Positions 22,722-31,737 of a stretch of 64,000 nucleotides of DNA are shown here, in pieces. The stretch spans positions 640,911-704,910 of the forward strand of contig JABYQU010000014.1 in assembly GCA_022264855.1 (NCBI GenBank), read 5' to 3'. Position 1 is the stretch's first letter. Each line of letters begins with the position of its first letter. Below the pieces are notes generated by a model. The model did no database searches and was not told the origin of the DNA. It worked only from the letters and a program-made list of their open reading frames with translations. The translations under genes were made by a program, and so were the position numbers. The stretch comes from Lenzites betulinus. Taxonomy: Eukaryota; Basidiomycota; Agaricomycetes; Polyporales; Polyporaceae.

Positions 22722-24305
22722 TCAATATGGCCTGAACCGCGCACCACCCGGCGGCGAGTGTGAACTCGCGGAGTGGTGCTCATCGCGGTGGTGCCGCCGC
22801 CCCGCCGCCCGGTGCGCATCGCGCGGGTCCTGACGGCGGACGTGCAGGGGTGCAAGCGCGGGCAGCGCGCGCTCAGTCCATCGCTCCTCAGTCTCGTACC
22901 GCGCCGTCGGGGGTGAAAACGGAGCGAAGCGCGGCGAGTAGGAGTTGCGTGAGGGTGAGTGATGGGGAGAGGTAGACACCCTCCCGGTGTACCACCGTGC
23001 GCACGCGAGGATCCGCTCGCGCTCCCTTTCGCCAGGGTCGTATTGGGGCGCCGAATCGCGCGGTGCGCGGGTCGCGGGCCGGGCTGCGTCCGGGAAGTCG
23101 AGGGTCGGCGCGCGCTCGAGGAGCGCGCGCAGGGACGGGACGGGGTTGAACGGCGGCATGCCCCACTGCGACTCCGTTTCCCGCTTGGGGAGTGAAAGAC
23201 CGGGGGGCGGGCGCGCGTCGGGCGGGGTCACGACGGGCGCGGAGGCGGCGGAGGAGGCGGAGGAGGAGGCGGAGGAGGCGGGTGAGTCCGAGTCTGGGTA
23301 CATGAGCTCGGGCAGGTCCGTGCCATGCGACCAGTGTGTCGCGCTTGACGGGGAGTAGGCGGGGGAAGACATCATTGGCGAGGGCGCAGCGTAGACGGGG
23401 GCGGAGACGGGGACGGGCGCGGGCGCGGGCGGCGGGGAGGGCGAGCGCGGATGGATAGGGTACCGGTACTCCGCGCGCTCGCGGCGCGCGAAGGCTGTCG
23501 TCTTCAGGCATGATGCCCGTTGCTGGTGCGAGGCCTCGAATGCCGCGAGCCCGTCCACGTGCAGGAGGAGGTCCGCGTCCGTGACGCGCATGTCGAAGTT
23601 GAGGAGCGCGAGGAACTCGCGCTCGATGCGGTTGATGTCCGCCATGCTGAACTGGCCCGTGCACCGCGCCCACGTCGAGGCCGACTTCGGGGGCAGCGCG
23701 TCGTTCAAGTACTGCGAGGTGGCGTCAGCGTATGTTGAGGGCAGGAGGAGGACGCCACCGACGGGCGCTAGTGCGCGGGGAGGTGGCGTCGAGGAGGATG
23801 TGGCACACATACCTTGTAGGCCGATATGAGCGCGCCGACGCCGAGCCGCTCGCAGACCCACTCCTCGGCGTCGATATCGAGGTGCGGGCGGACGCGCTCG
23901 AGGAAGACGAGCGCGACGAGGACGTCTTGCATGCGGAAGCCGCCGCACTCGATGAACGCGGTCAGCAGCCGCACCGTCTGCGCCGTCTTCAGGCGGAACG
24001 CGACGCGCTCGAGCGGCCCGAGCAGCGCGTGCGCGACGGCGAGGATGGTGGCGTTCAGGAAGTAGTCTGTGCGCGGGGGCGGGATGAGGGAGACGCCACC
24101 GGCGGGAGGATGTGGCGTACATACCTATGACGCCGTACGAGATGGGGGTGCGCACCAGTTGCTGGACGCGCGGGTGGTGTGTCCGCGGATCGACCTGGCT
24201 GGCGGCGTCCGGGGTGGCGGGGGCGAGGAGGGCGGCGAGGGATGAGGTCGCGCGAGTGGTCGGGTACATCTTCGAGGAGGTGGCGGTAGAAAGTCGAGAG
24301 ACCAT
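22722..24305 (-). CDS. PCL1/2-like cyclin (Pho85 partner)
   Basis: G1-type cyclin expected to activate a Pho85 kinase. Exons 24125-24305, 23813-24066 and 22722-23711 join with intact phase. Exon 1 ends RVQQLVRTPISYGVI. Exon 2 gives DYFLNATILAVAHALLGPLE, KTAQTVRLLTAFIECGGFRM and QDVLVALVFLERVRPHLDID. Over the second intron comes LISAYKYLNDALPPKSASTW, then FSMADINRIEREFLALLNFD. The signature KYLND...S..W and IN..E..FL..L.FD are those of PCL-type cyclins. The remaining 250 residues are Pro/Ser/Arg-rich and disordered, with poly-Ser/Ala runs. Exon 2 is in another frame than its neighbours, so splicing is required. The two introns share a hairpin motif (separate entry). The Met at 24269 is an alternative start. 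Confidence 0.85.
   Translation of the reverse strand: MVSRLSTATSSKMYPTTRATSSLAALLAPATPDAASQVDPRTHHPRVQQLVRTPISYGVIGMYATSSRRWRLPHPAPAHRLLPERHHPRRRARAARAARARRVPPEDGADGAAADRVHRVRRLPHARRPRRARLPRARPPAPRYRRRGVGLRAARRRRAHIGLQGMCATSSSTPPPRALAPVGGVLLLPSTYADATSQYLNDALPPKSASTWARCTGQFSMADINRIEREFLALLNFDMRVTDADLLLHVDGLAAFEASHQQRASCLKTTAFARRERAEYRYPIHPRSPSPPPAPAPVPVSAPVYAAPSPMMSSPAYSPSSATHWSHGTDLPELMYPDSDSPASSASSSASSAASAPVVTPPDARPPPGLSLPKRETESQWGMPPFNPVPSLRALLERAPTLDFPDAARPATRAPRDSAPQYDPGERERERILACARWYTGRVSTSPHHSPSRNSYSPRFAPFSPPTARYETEERWTERALPALAPLHVRRQDPRDAHRAAGRRHHRDEHHSASSHSPPGGARFRPY
23712..23812 (-). repeat. Intron with perfect 8-bp hairpin, related to the other intron of this gene
   Basis: This 101-nt intron starts GTATGTGTGCCACATCCTCC. 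It holds GACGCCAC paired with GTGGCGTC across a loop of about 24 nt. The 58-nt intron at 24067-24124 starts GTATGTACGCCACATCCTCC and pairs CGCCAC with GTGGCG. The shared start and stem suggest a common origin. Confidence 0.65.
24067..24124 (-). repeat. Intron with 6-bp hairpin, related to the 23712-23812 intron
   Basis: The first 20 nt differ at only two positions from the start of the second intron, and the same CGCCAC/GTGGCG stem is present. Confidence 0.6.
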
Positions 24306-25096
24306 TGTGCAGGCCGGGATGGGTTTATGTATGCAGACTGAGATAGAAGGCGTGCGGGATATGAAGGGAGGCGCTGTGAGGCTGGAGCTGCAGACTGCGC
24401 GCGTGCCGGAGTATTTCCTGCTGCAACGGTGCTGCGGGGATATAGCGACTTATATGTGCTGGGGACCAGGCCAAAGCGGCCTTGCAGCGCTTTGGCGCGG
24501 ACAAATGACGACCCAGTCTGCAGCGGTCGCGAAGGCACACACGCCTTCTTGCGGCGTGGCGCAAGCCCAAGCGTTCATGTGCCGTCTCTTTCCCGCGTGC
24601 GCGGCCGTCCACCCGCGGTGGCGTCCTAGGACAAAGCTGACGCCTGCCTCGCGACGCGGCGCTGTTGACGGGCTGTGATGGCATTCACGTTCTGGGGTCA
24701 TCCAGCATGGGCTTTGTGTTAATGTCCAAGCGGCAAGGGCATGGACCAGGCAGCGTTGCGCTGGTACGGGTTGGTTCCTGGACTGGTATCTGTGAGCGCC
24801 CATAAAGCGGTGTCGACGTTATACTCCGCCCTCTCCCATGAGCACAAAAGAATGTTCCTAGGCTCGGATCAAGGAAGCGGGTTAGCGCGGTAGATACACA
24901 GAGAGAGAAGGGATACGAGACATGAGGCTTTCAGACTCAGAAGCCCAGATCAGGTAACTCAGAGGCATATCATGGGGCGCATAGGCTCGGCACACAATTA
25001 GGTTGGTTGGGGCATGTCAAGGCATGTTTTGTGGTACTGAATACATATGCGTGCATGCGTGGTAGAGAGCAAAGATCAGGATAAGATGCAGAGTGT
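24306..25096. other. Intergenic, upstream of the second cyclin
   Basis: No gene was found. An 8-bp perfect inverted repeat (CCAAAGCG...CGCTTTGG) lies at 24471-24495, about 170 bp upstream of the cyclin start, with further short GC palindromes near 24550. Confidence 0.5.
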
Positions 25097-25651
25097 TTAA
25101 TCCCCGCCCGTTGACCGCGCTGAAGGGAGCAAAAAGGGTAAGTCGGCTACTCCGTAACCCTCATATCGCAAGATGGACGCACTGTAGATCAGCTGGCCGC
25201 TGTGGTGCACGATCCTCTTGATCTGCCCATCCTTCTCCAAGTGCCGGATCGCAACCCGCGCCAGCGAGCCGTTGATTTTCAGCCGCTCGATGAGGATGGA
25301 CTGGCTGATGAAGCGGAAGGTGGGGACCTCCTTGATGATGCGGTCGAAGGTAGGCTTGTCGAGGACGACGGCGTGCTGGGCCTTGTCCTTGACCTTGCCC
25401 TTGGACCACTTCTTCTTCTTTGCGGCCTTGCCGCCGCTTGACGACGTGGGTGCTGCTGCCTTAGCCTTGGCCTGTACGAGGGAGGAGCATTTGGTCAGTC
25501 AATCGTCCTTTGCGAAAGCGTCATCCGGAGCAGACGACAGCCATCCATGCCAAACGAACCCCTCGACGCCGCGGAAAACGGCTGCAAGGGTTCGAGTGCA
25601 TGCTCGCAGGGCTATCTGTCTGCTCTATGGACTGGCAGCAGTACTCACCAT
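25097..25651 (-). CDS. RPS25: 40S ribosomal protein eS25
   Basis: Small-subunit protein near the mRNA exit and E site. The start codon is 25649-25651 and is followed directly by an intron (GTGAGT) of about 180 nt. The main exon gives [80 protein letters not shown] and [18 protein letters not shown] last intron of about 60 nt must be removed to reach the proper end TRSTGGD with the stop at 25097-25099. Without that removal the frame reads on into an atypical tail, so splicing decides the C-terminus. Length and motifs are standard for eS25. Confidence 0.95.
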
Positions 25652-27131
25652 TGTCTTGACGGCCTTTCGTTAAGTGCTGGGAGCGTCGGTCTGTGCGATC
25701 TCTCTATGCCAGGGCGCACGGCCGATGCCGGTCGGTGTCTGAAAACTACAGCGTCTATTGGGCGCTTGCGTGTGGTGCCCGAACGCATTTGGTGATTCTT
25801 GCAAGTTCGCTCGCGGTATGATGTCCGTTAGCATTTCTACCACCCAAAGGCGAGAGGACTCCTTCGCTAAGGCTTGAAATGCGGAGCGCGATTGCGATAT
25901 GACATTACAAGAGGACTGCCACTAATACCAGGGGGAAATCAACCATAACCTACTCTCCCGGCCCGCGATGACAGTGAGCCTAGAGTGTTCCTGTAAACTC
26001 ATCAAGACGTATCATCGGTGCCTCTGACACGGAACCTCCTCCTACAGCACTCGGTGAAACGCTTGGGGTCCTGGTACGGCGTATGACCGGGCGGTGAAGA
26101 TGGTCACCATGATCATTTCCATTTTGCTCCAGAGAAGCGTCAGAGACGTATGTCTTGAACTTTGACTGTCAATCAAACGAACAACGCATGGCCTGATTAT
26201 TGATACGGGCAAAAACCCCGTACGGAAACTGTGGAGTCTTGAGTGTTAACATCCCAGACTACCTGTGCATGTCATGAAGCGTTCACGGAGGACGAAATTA
26301 CGCCACCTTGTTTGTGTGGCGTTAGTGCTGCTGGAACGCAGACAGAGGCCTGTGTACGAAGTGCGTGGGTCATATTCCCTCCATGCAGACATGATAGGCA
26401 TTCAACTGGACGCGAGATCAGTAGCGGGAGACCGATCTTCATCTTCCCGTGTCAAAAGGCAACCGATGGAAGGCAGGGGCCGGGGTGAATCGAAGGCAGC
26501 GAGATGCCGAGGAGATACTTGATGTCAAAATAGGTTGAATCTGATCCATCCTTCCGGAGATTGTGGGGAGCGTTGAGACATATCTGCCGGCAGCGCACCG
26601 CGCCGCAAACGCAGGGCGAGCGGTGGAAACGTCCGGGGGCCGAGGACGGGACGTAACCCGGGTTCCGTCCCATCGAACAGTTGATTACGCGTGTGCCGGG
26701 GAGGCACCGCGGGTGACTTATGGGCGCGCTGGAAGAGCACGGCAGCATGTCAGAAGGTACAGGGCATGAGAAAGGGGCTGTCGCGACCGACGGGGACGAT
26801 TAGGGTGGGGAAGCCGGCGGTATGCTTGTGGCGATTGACATTCCTTGGATGCGCGCATGCGCGCGCGCAACGGGTTCTGTATGAAAGAAGAGGGTGTCGT
26901 GTGATAGCTGGGCGAGCGTGTGGGCAGCCGGGGACGCCATCTGGGGGTGCGTATGCGAGGGCCGGGGCGAGGAGGTGTGCCTGTCGAGGATTGTCGAGGA
27001 AGTCGGGGCCGAAAGCAGATAGGTTGCGTGATCTGAGGGGAGGATGGAATCGATCACGCTGCGTAAATGCTGGGTGGCTGCCAAGATCTGAGTATCTGCG
27101 TCCCGAACGCAGGGTTCTGTGTGGCCGACCG
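25652..27131. other. Gene-poor stretch upstream of the SS18-like gene
   Basis: Promoter side of eS25 and distal upstream DNA of the SS18-like gene. Open frames here have no recognisable motifs. Confidence 0.5.
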
Positions 27132-27139
27132 CGCTATAT
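27132..27139 (+). promoter_or_regulatory. TATA box of the SS18-like gene
   Basis: CTATATAAAC lies about 410 nt upstream of the chosen ATG at 27549, implying a leader of roughly 380 nt that is GC- and pyrimidine-rich. Confidence 0.55.
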
Positions 27140-27375
27140 AAACCGCCGCCGCGACGCCCTCGACGCTCCCCGCCCCCAGCGATGCGAGCGTACGGCGCGG
27201 TGTGCGGCAGAGGCCCGGCGCTGCGCACGCGGCGAACGTGGCCCGATCCGGCATCAAACTCGCACGCCCGCCTGGCTCGCTGTCCCCGCCCCGCCCTCGC
27301 TGCTCTCTCCGCTACAGCCTGCGTCCGTCCTCCTCCGTCCCCCACCCCCGCGACCCCGTCCTCCCGTCCCCGTGT

Positions 27376-27401
27376 CCCCCGACGCCCCCGCCCCCGCCCC
27401 C
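27376..27401 (-). promoter_or_regulatory. G-quadruplex-type motif in the leader
   Basis: Four runs of five C with spacers gacg, g and g on the plus strand, so four G5 runs on the template strand. Such tracts can fold into a quadruplex (or an i-motif on the C strand). Confidence 0.5.
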
Positions 27402-27548
27402 GAGCTCCCGTTCCCGACGCCCGCGCCCGCGCCCGCGCCCGCACACGCCGCGCGACGCCGCCTCCTTCGCGGGTTCTCCCGCCCTGCCGTCCCAGCCTCG
27501 CTTTTCACATCCCTTCCTCGTCTCTATATCCGGCACACCGACGCGGCC

Positions 27549-30500
27549 ATGATCCATCTCGATCATAATCACTCCTCCATCCCCGCACATGCCTCCCCCC
27601 CAGGCCTGATCCTCGCAAACTCCCCGCACTCTGATCAGCACCCCGCCCTCCCCTGGTCGTCTCCCTCCCGTGACTCCCGGCCGTTCTATCAGGATTCCCA
27701 GGATCACCCCAGCCACGACGTCCCCGACCAGCCCCCGCAGGCAGACAAGGCCCAGGACGACCCGTCGCTCCCACATCCCGCCCCCTCGGCCCCTCCTGCC
27801 GACCCCCAGCCCACCACCCTTCCCGAGCCGTCGCCACGCAGTCCCACAGGCGCGCGCTCTCCCCCTCCTGACAGCTCCTCCTCCCTAACACCCCCTCCGG
27901 ATGCCGCGACTCCCAATCCCACGACCGACGCCCCAGAAGAACCTCCAGGGAAGACAGCCACGACCGACAGTTCGGCTATGCCAGACAAGTCTGAACCTCA
28001 GCCCACAGACGACGTTGATAAGGCCTCTCGTCAGTCCACCCCCCTCAGCGAGCTATCGTCAGCACCAGAGACCGCCCCAGACGACGAGACCACCGGGGAT
28101 GCGCAGTCAAAGACGACAGAGTCGAGTAGCAAGGATGGGGAGCTGGGTAATGCGGGTGCGGCGAAAGGTGGTTTGTCCAACGCCGGGTCGAGGGATGGCG
28201 GCGGTTCGTCCATATCCACCTCATCGCAGCCCACCTCATCAGACGCGGGCTCACACTCGCAACAAAACGCCTCTGCACGATCAGGTGGCGACCTTAGCGC
28301 AAGTACAGGAGGCCAAGCCCCTAAACAGGCCGCGATGGGCCACCCAACATTCCCGGATGGCACGCTCTCAAGACAGCATTCGCAATCCTCAAGTCTGTCG
28401 CCCACCCACTCGAAAGCGCCATCGCTCGACTCGAAAGTGGTCAGCATCCTGGAGCTCAACTCACTGTTACTCAGGTACGTGGCTTGCACTCCATGACTGA
28501 AGTCGCTATTGAACCGCAGTTACAGGGTATCGATGGACTTCCAAGCCAGAGGTGTCCCCATGACCGACCCCACTTTCCATCAGTGCGTTAGGGCACACCT
28601 TCGCAGCCCATTCGTAGTGCTAACCAAAGACGTACAGATTCTCATTAAGACTGCAATCCAATCTAACATGGCTTGCAGCCGCTGCAGACGAAAATCACAA
28701 AGTGGTATGTCCCACTGCCTCCCTACCACTGTTCCGCTCCTTACCTACCTATTCGAGCAGAGCCAAAGCCTTATGGCGCTCCCAGTCATGACGCCGCCCC
28801 CCGTAGTGGAGTTCACGGAGATGGACCGCATCATGCACCTCTACCGCGAGCTCCCAAATATCTTCGGCAAGGAGCTCGCTCGCCGACAGCAAGCACAGAA
28901 TGCCGGCGCCGGCGGCGGGTTCGCAAACGGGAGTGCGAAGCGCGAGCGGACAGAGGAGCCTAATCCCTTCGACAATGTCCACAAACGACGCGACACCGGC
29001 GAGACGAAGGTGCCCACGCCGTCTGGCTTCTCCACCCCGGGCGCAGGTCCTTCGACGCCCCATCCCCCCTCACAGCTCATGCCACAGGGCTCTGGCCACG
29101 GCGCGAACATGAACATGTCCGGCGGGCCCGTCCAGCGCATGGGTAGCCCGTCGATGCCGCCCCCGCCCGTACCCCCAGGTGCGATGGCGCACAGCGAAGC
29201 GCAGGTCGCACAGATGCGCGCGCGACAGCTGCAGATGCGCCAGGCCGCACAGGCACAACAGCAGCAACAGCACCCCGATGGCAGCCGACAGATGTCGCCG
29301 CCCTCGGCAATGGGCATGGCCGGGAACATGGCGCACGGCGGCGGCGGCGGCGGCGTCGGCGCGCCGTCCCAGGCGTCGTCGCTCCCGGGCCTCTCGCACC
29401 TCACGCCGGCGCAGCTCGCGACGCTGCAGTCGATGGGCCCGCAGGCGGTGCAGAACTTCCAGCTGCTGCAGAACCCGAGCCATCCGTTCGTGCAGTACCT
29501 CGTGCAGCAGGTGCCCGGGTTCATGTCCCTCCCGCTGCCGGACAAGCTCCAGAAAATGCAGGTCGCGCAGGTGCGTTCTCGCTCTCGTCGTGCAAAGTTG
29601 ACCGCGAGGGTACTCATGCATCGCCCGTCTGTGATAGAACATGATGCAGGCGCGGCGACAACAGGCCCAGGCGCAGAGCGGAAACGCGATGGGCGGGTTC
29701 CCGCAAGGCGGCGGGATGGCCGGCGGACCGATCGCCCCACAGCATTCTGGCGACGGGAGCCCGTCGCGGATGTCCCCCGTGCAGCAGTCGCCCATGCAGC
29801 CCTCCTTCCCCTACGGCGGCGGCGGCGGCGGCGGCGGGTCCAACGACCCCCGCACGATGTTCACGCCCCAGCAGCAGGCCGCGCTCGCGCAGATGACGCC
29901 CCAGCAACGCCAGCTCTTCCTCATGCAGCAGCAGATGCTCCGTGGGGGCGGCGGTGGAGGTCCCGGCGGAGGCGGCGGCGGCGGCATGAATCCGCAAGCG
30001 ATGGGCCAGCAGCAGCAGCTCATGCAGGAACGCCTTCGGCTCGAGCAGCAGCAGCGCATGGCGCAGGCGCAAGCGCAGGGCGGGATGGGCGGGATGGACG
30101 GCAGCGGCGGGGTCGGCGGGGGCGTGCAGTTCCCCGCGCTCCGCTCGAACCCGGGCATGCCCGGCATCGCGCGCAGCGGGCGCACGCCGTCCGACGCGGG
30201 CCCGTCGCCCGTGTCGTCGCAGCAGCGCATGGCGGGCGGCGGCGCGCAGAGCCCGGAGGAGCAGCACCAGCGCGCGCTGCTCATGCAGCAGGCGCAGGCG
30301 CAGCGCGCGATGAACATGACGCCGCACTTGTCGGGTGGTGGGGGGTTCGGTGGTGGGGGGCAGCAGGGCGGCGCGACGGGGTGGTCGCCGAATGGCGTTG
30401 GGCAGATGCAGCAGCAGCAACAGCAGCAACAACAACAGCAGCAGATGGTGCAGGGCATGGGTGGGGGTGGGGGGCAGGGCGCGTACGGGATGGTGTCGCC

Positions 30501-30804
30501 CCCTGGCTCGGCGGGCGGGTCTGGGCAGGGCGGCGGGGGCGGGTTCCAGGGGATGGGCGGCGCGCCGTCGCCCGCCTCTGCGGGGAACGCGGGGCAGATG
30601 TGGGGCGGCGGCGGCGGGGCGCAGTTCGGGGGCGGGCCGTTCATGGCGCCGTCGCCGTCGCCGTCGGCGAGCCAGCACGAGGGGATGACGCCGGGACGGG
30701 GGGCGTCGGGGACGCCGGGGCCGCATCAGCAGATGGGGCAGGGGAGCCCGACGGCGGACCAGGCGGGCTTGAGCGACCTCGATTTCTTCAATTGGGGACA
30801 GTAG
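27549..30804 (+). CDS. SS18/SSXT-like protein, Q/G/M-rich (putative SWI/SNF subunit)
   Basis: Probable nuclear co-activator subunit. SS18 in animals, GIF/AN3 in plants and Snf11 in yeast carry the SSXT/SNH helical domain that docks on SWI/SNF. The ATG at 27549 opens a 300-residue Pro/Ser/Thr-rich disordered region. Small exons then give KVVSILELNSLLL, VSMDFQARGVPMTDPTFHQ, FSLRLQSNLTWLAAAADENH and KV, which has the SSXT layout (helix, loop, LQxNLxxLAxxAD). Next come PVVEFTEMDRIMHLYRELPN and IFGKELARRQQAQ. The remainder is low complexity with poly-Q, poly-G and Met/Gln repeats, and LSHLTPAQLATLQSMGPQAV and FVQYLVQQVPGFMSLPLPDK as possible helices; the end is LSDLDFFNWGQ. Splice junctions around 28476-28790 are by eye. 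The assignment is from motif pattern, not a search. Confidence 0.62.
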
Positions 30805-31737
30805 TCGCTCGTCTGACTCTGTGGTTCGACCGTCTCAGGCTCCCCGTCGCCCCTGCTTCGTTCGTTCGCCCGCTCTTGCTCTCTGGCCCCGCTTGCTTCT
30901 TGTATACGCTGCTCGTGGGTTCCTTCCACCACCACCATCCCCGTCGTTCTTGCACTCACGTCCTCCGCTTGGTGCTCAATATCCCACTACCCTACCTCCC
31001 CTAAGTCCTCCTAGGCCCGTGTCCTCCGCTGTTCCTTGTTTGTACCGTAGGGAGCCCGCTCATAACGTTAACTCCTCGCTGTCGCAGTACTGCTACTATT
31101 TCCTATATCTCCTCCCCCTCTCCTCCCCGTCCTCCTCTGTCCTCTCTGCCGTCCGGCGACTTTGTGTCTTGACGTTGACAGTACTTATCCGATACCTCGC
31201 TCCGGTCCGTTTTTGTCGCGCTGTTGTAAATCTCGAATCGCACGCGTTCTGTGGTGCTCTCCGAGGACGCGCGCGCGTGTACGTCTTCAAACAGTCACAG
31301 CACTGGACAAGTATCGTACCATGGCCAGGTATAGTACTCCAAAGTTCAAACACAACTTGAAGCTGTTCACCGCGGGCCATAGAAGGTGCGCGAGGGGACA
31401 ATGAATCAACTGATCAGGCGACGCTGCGAGAGGCGCTGTCACCAGCAGTGCACGCATTTGTCGCGCGGGCGCGCGCGAATTTGATAGTCTCTGCAGAGTT
31501 TGACAGATTGTGTGAATGGAGTTATGGACGCAAATGCGTGGCGGCGCGCGCGGTCTCTCGCGGGCAACGCATGGCTTCGAGAGGGCCTGCGAAGGTGTTC
31601 GACTGTGTGCATAGCGGGATTCTTGACATAGCCTTGAATGTTATTGGCTCGTTCAGAAGCGGAGATGTACAGTATCATATGTTGCGAACGCACGCCAGGC
31701 ACCGAGACGAGTTCGCTACAGCTGCCATGGGTTGCAC
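30805..31737. other. 3' flank of the SS18-like gene, no gene seen
   Basis: Pyrimidine-rich 3' UTR followed by DNA without recognisable features up to the start of the duplicated block. Confidence 0.5.

Noticed and set aside
22361..22735. 124-codon plus-strand frame
   Set aside because: Lies over hairpin DNA between converging genes; composition random, no motif.
22722..24305. Single unspliced reading of the second cyclin (527 codons)
   Set aside because: The middle portion translates to Arg-rich nonsense; removing two GT-AG introns restores the cyclin box.
26691..27548. In-frame extension of the SS18-like gene upstream of 27549
   Set aside because: Open only because of GC-rich composition; it crosses the TATA box and has no conserved character.
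29614..30726. 370-codon minus-strand frame
   Set aside because: Mirror of the Q/G-rich coding repeats; His/Arg/Ala-rich shadow.
28509..31004. 831-codon plus-strand frame
   Set aside because: Agrees with the SS18-like gene only in its first part. After the intron near 29575 it runs in the wrong frame as Arg/Ala-rich low-complexity sequence.
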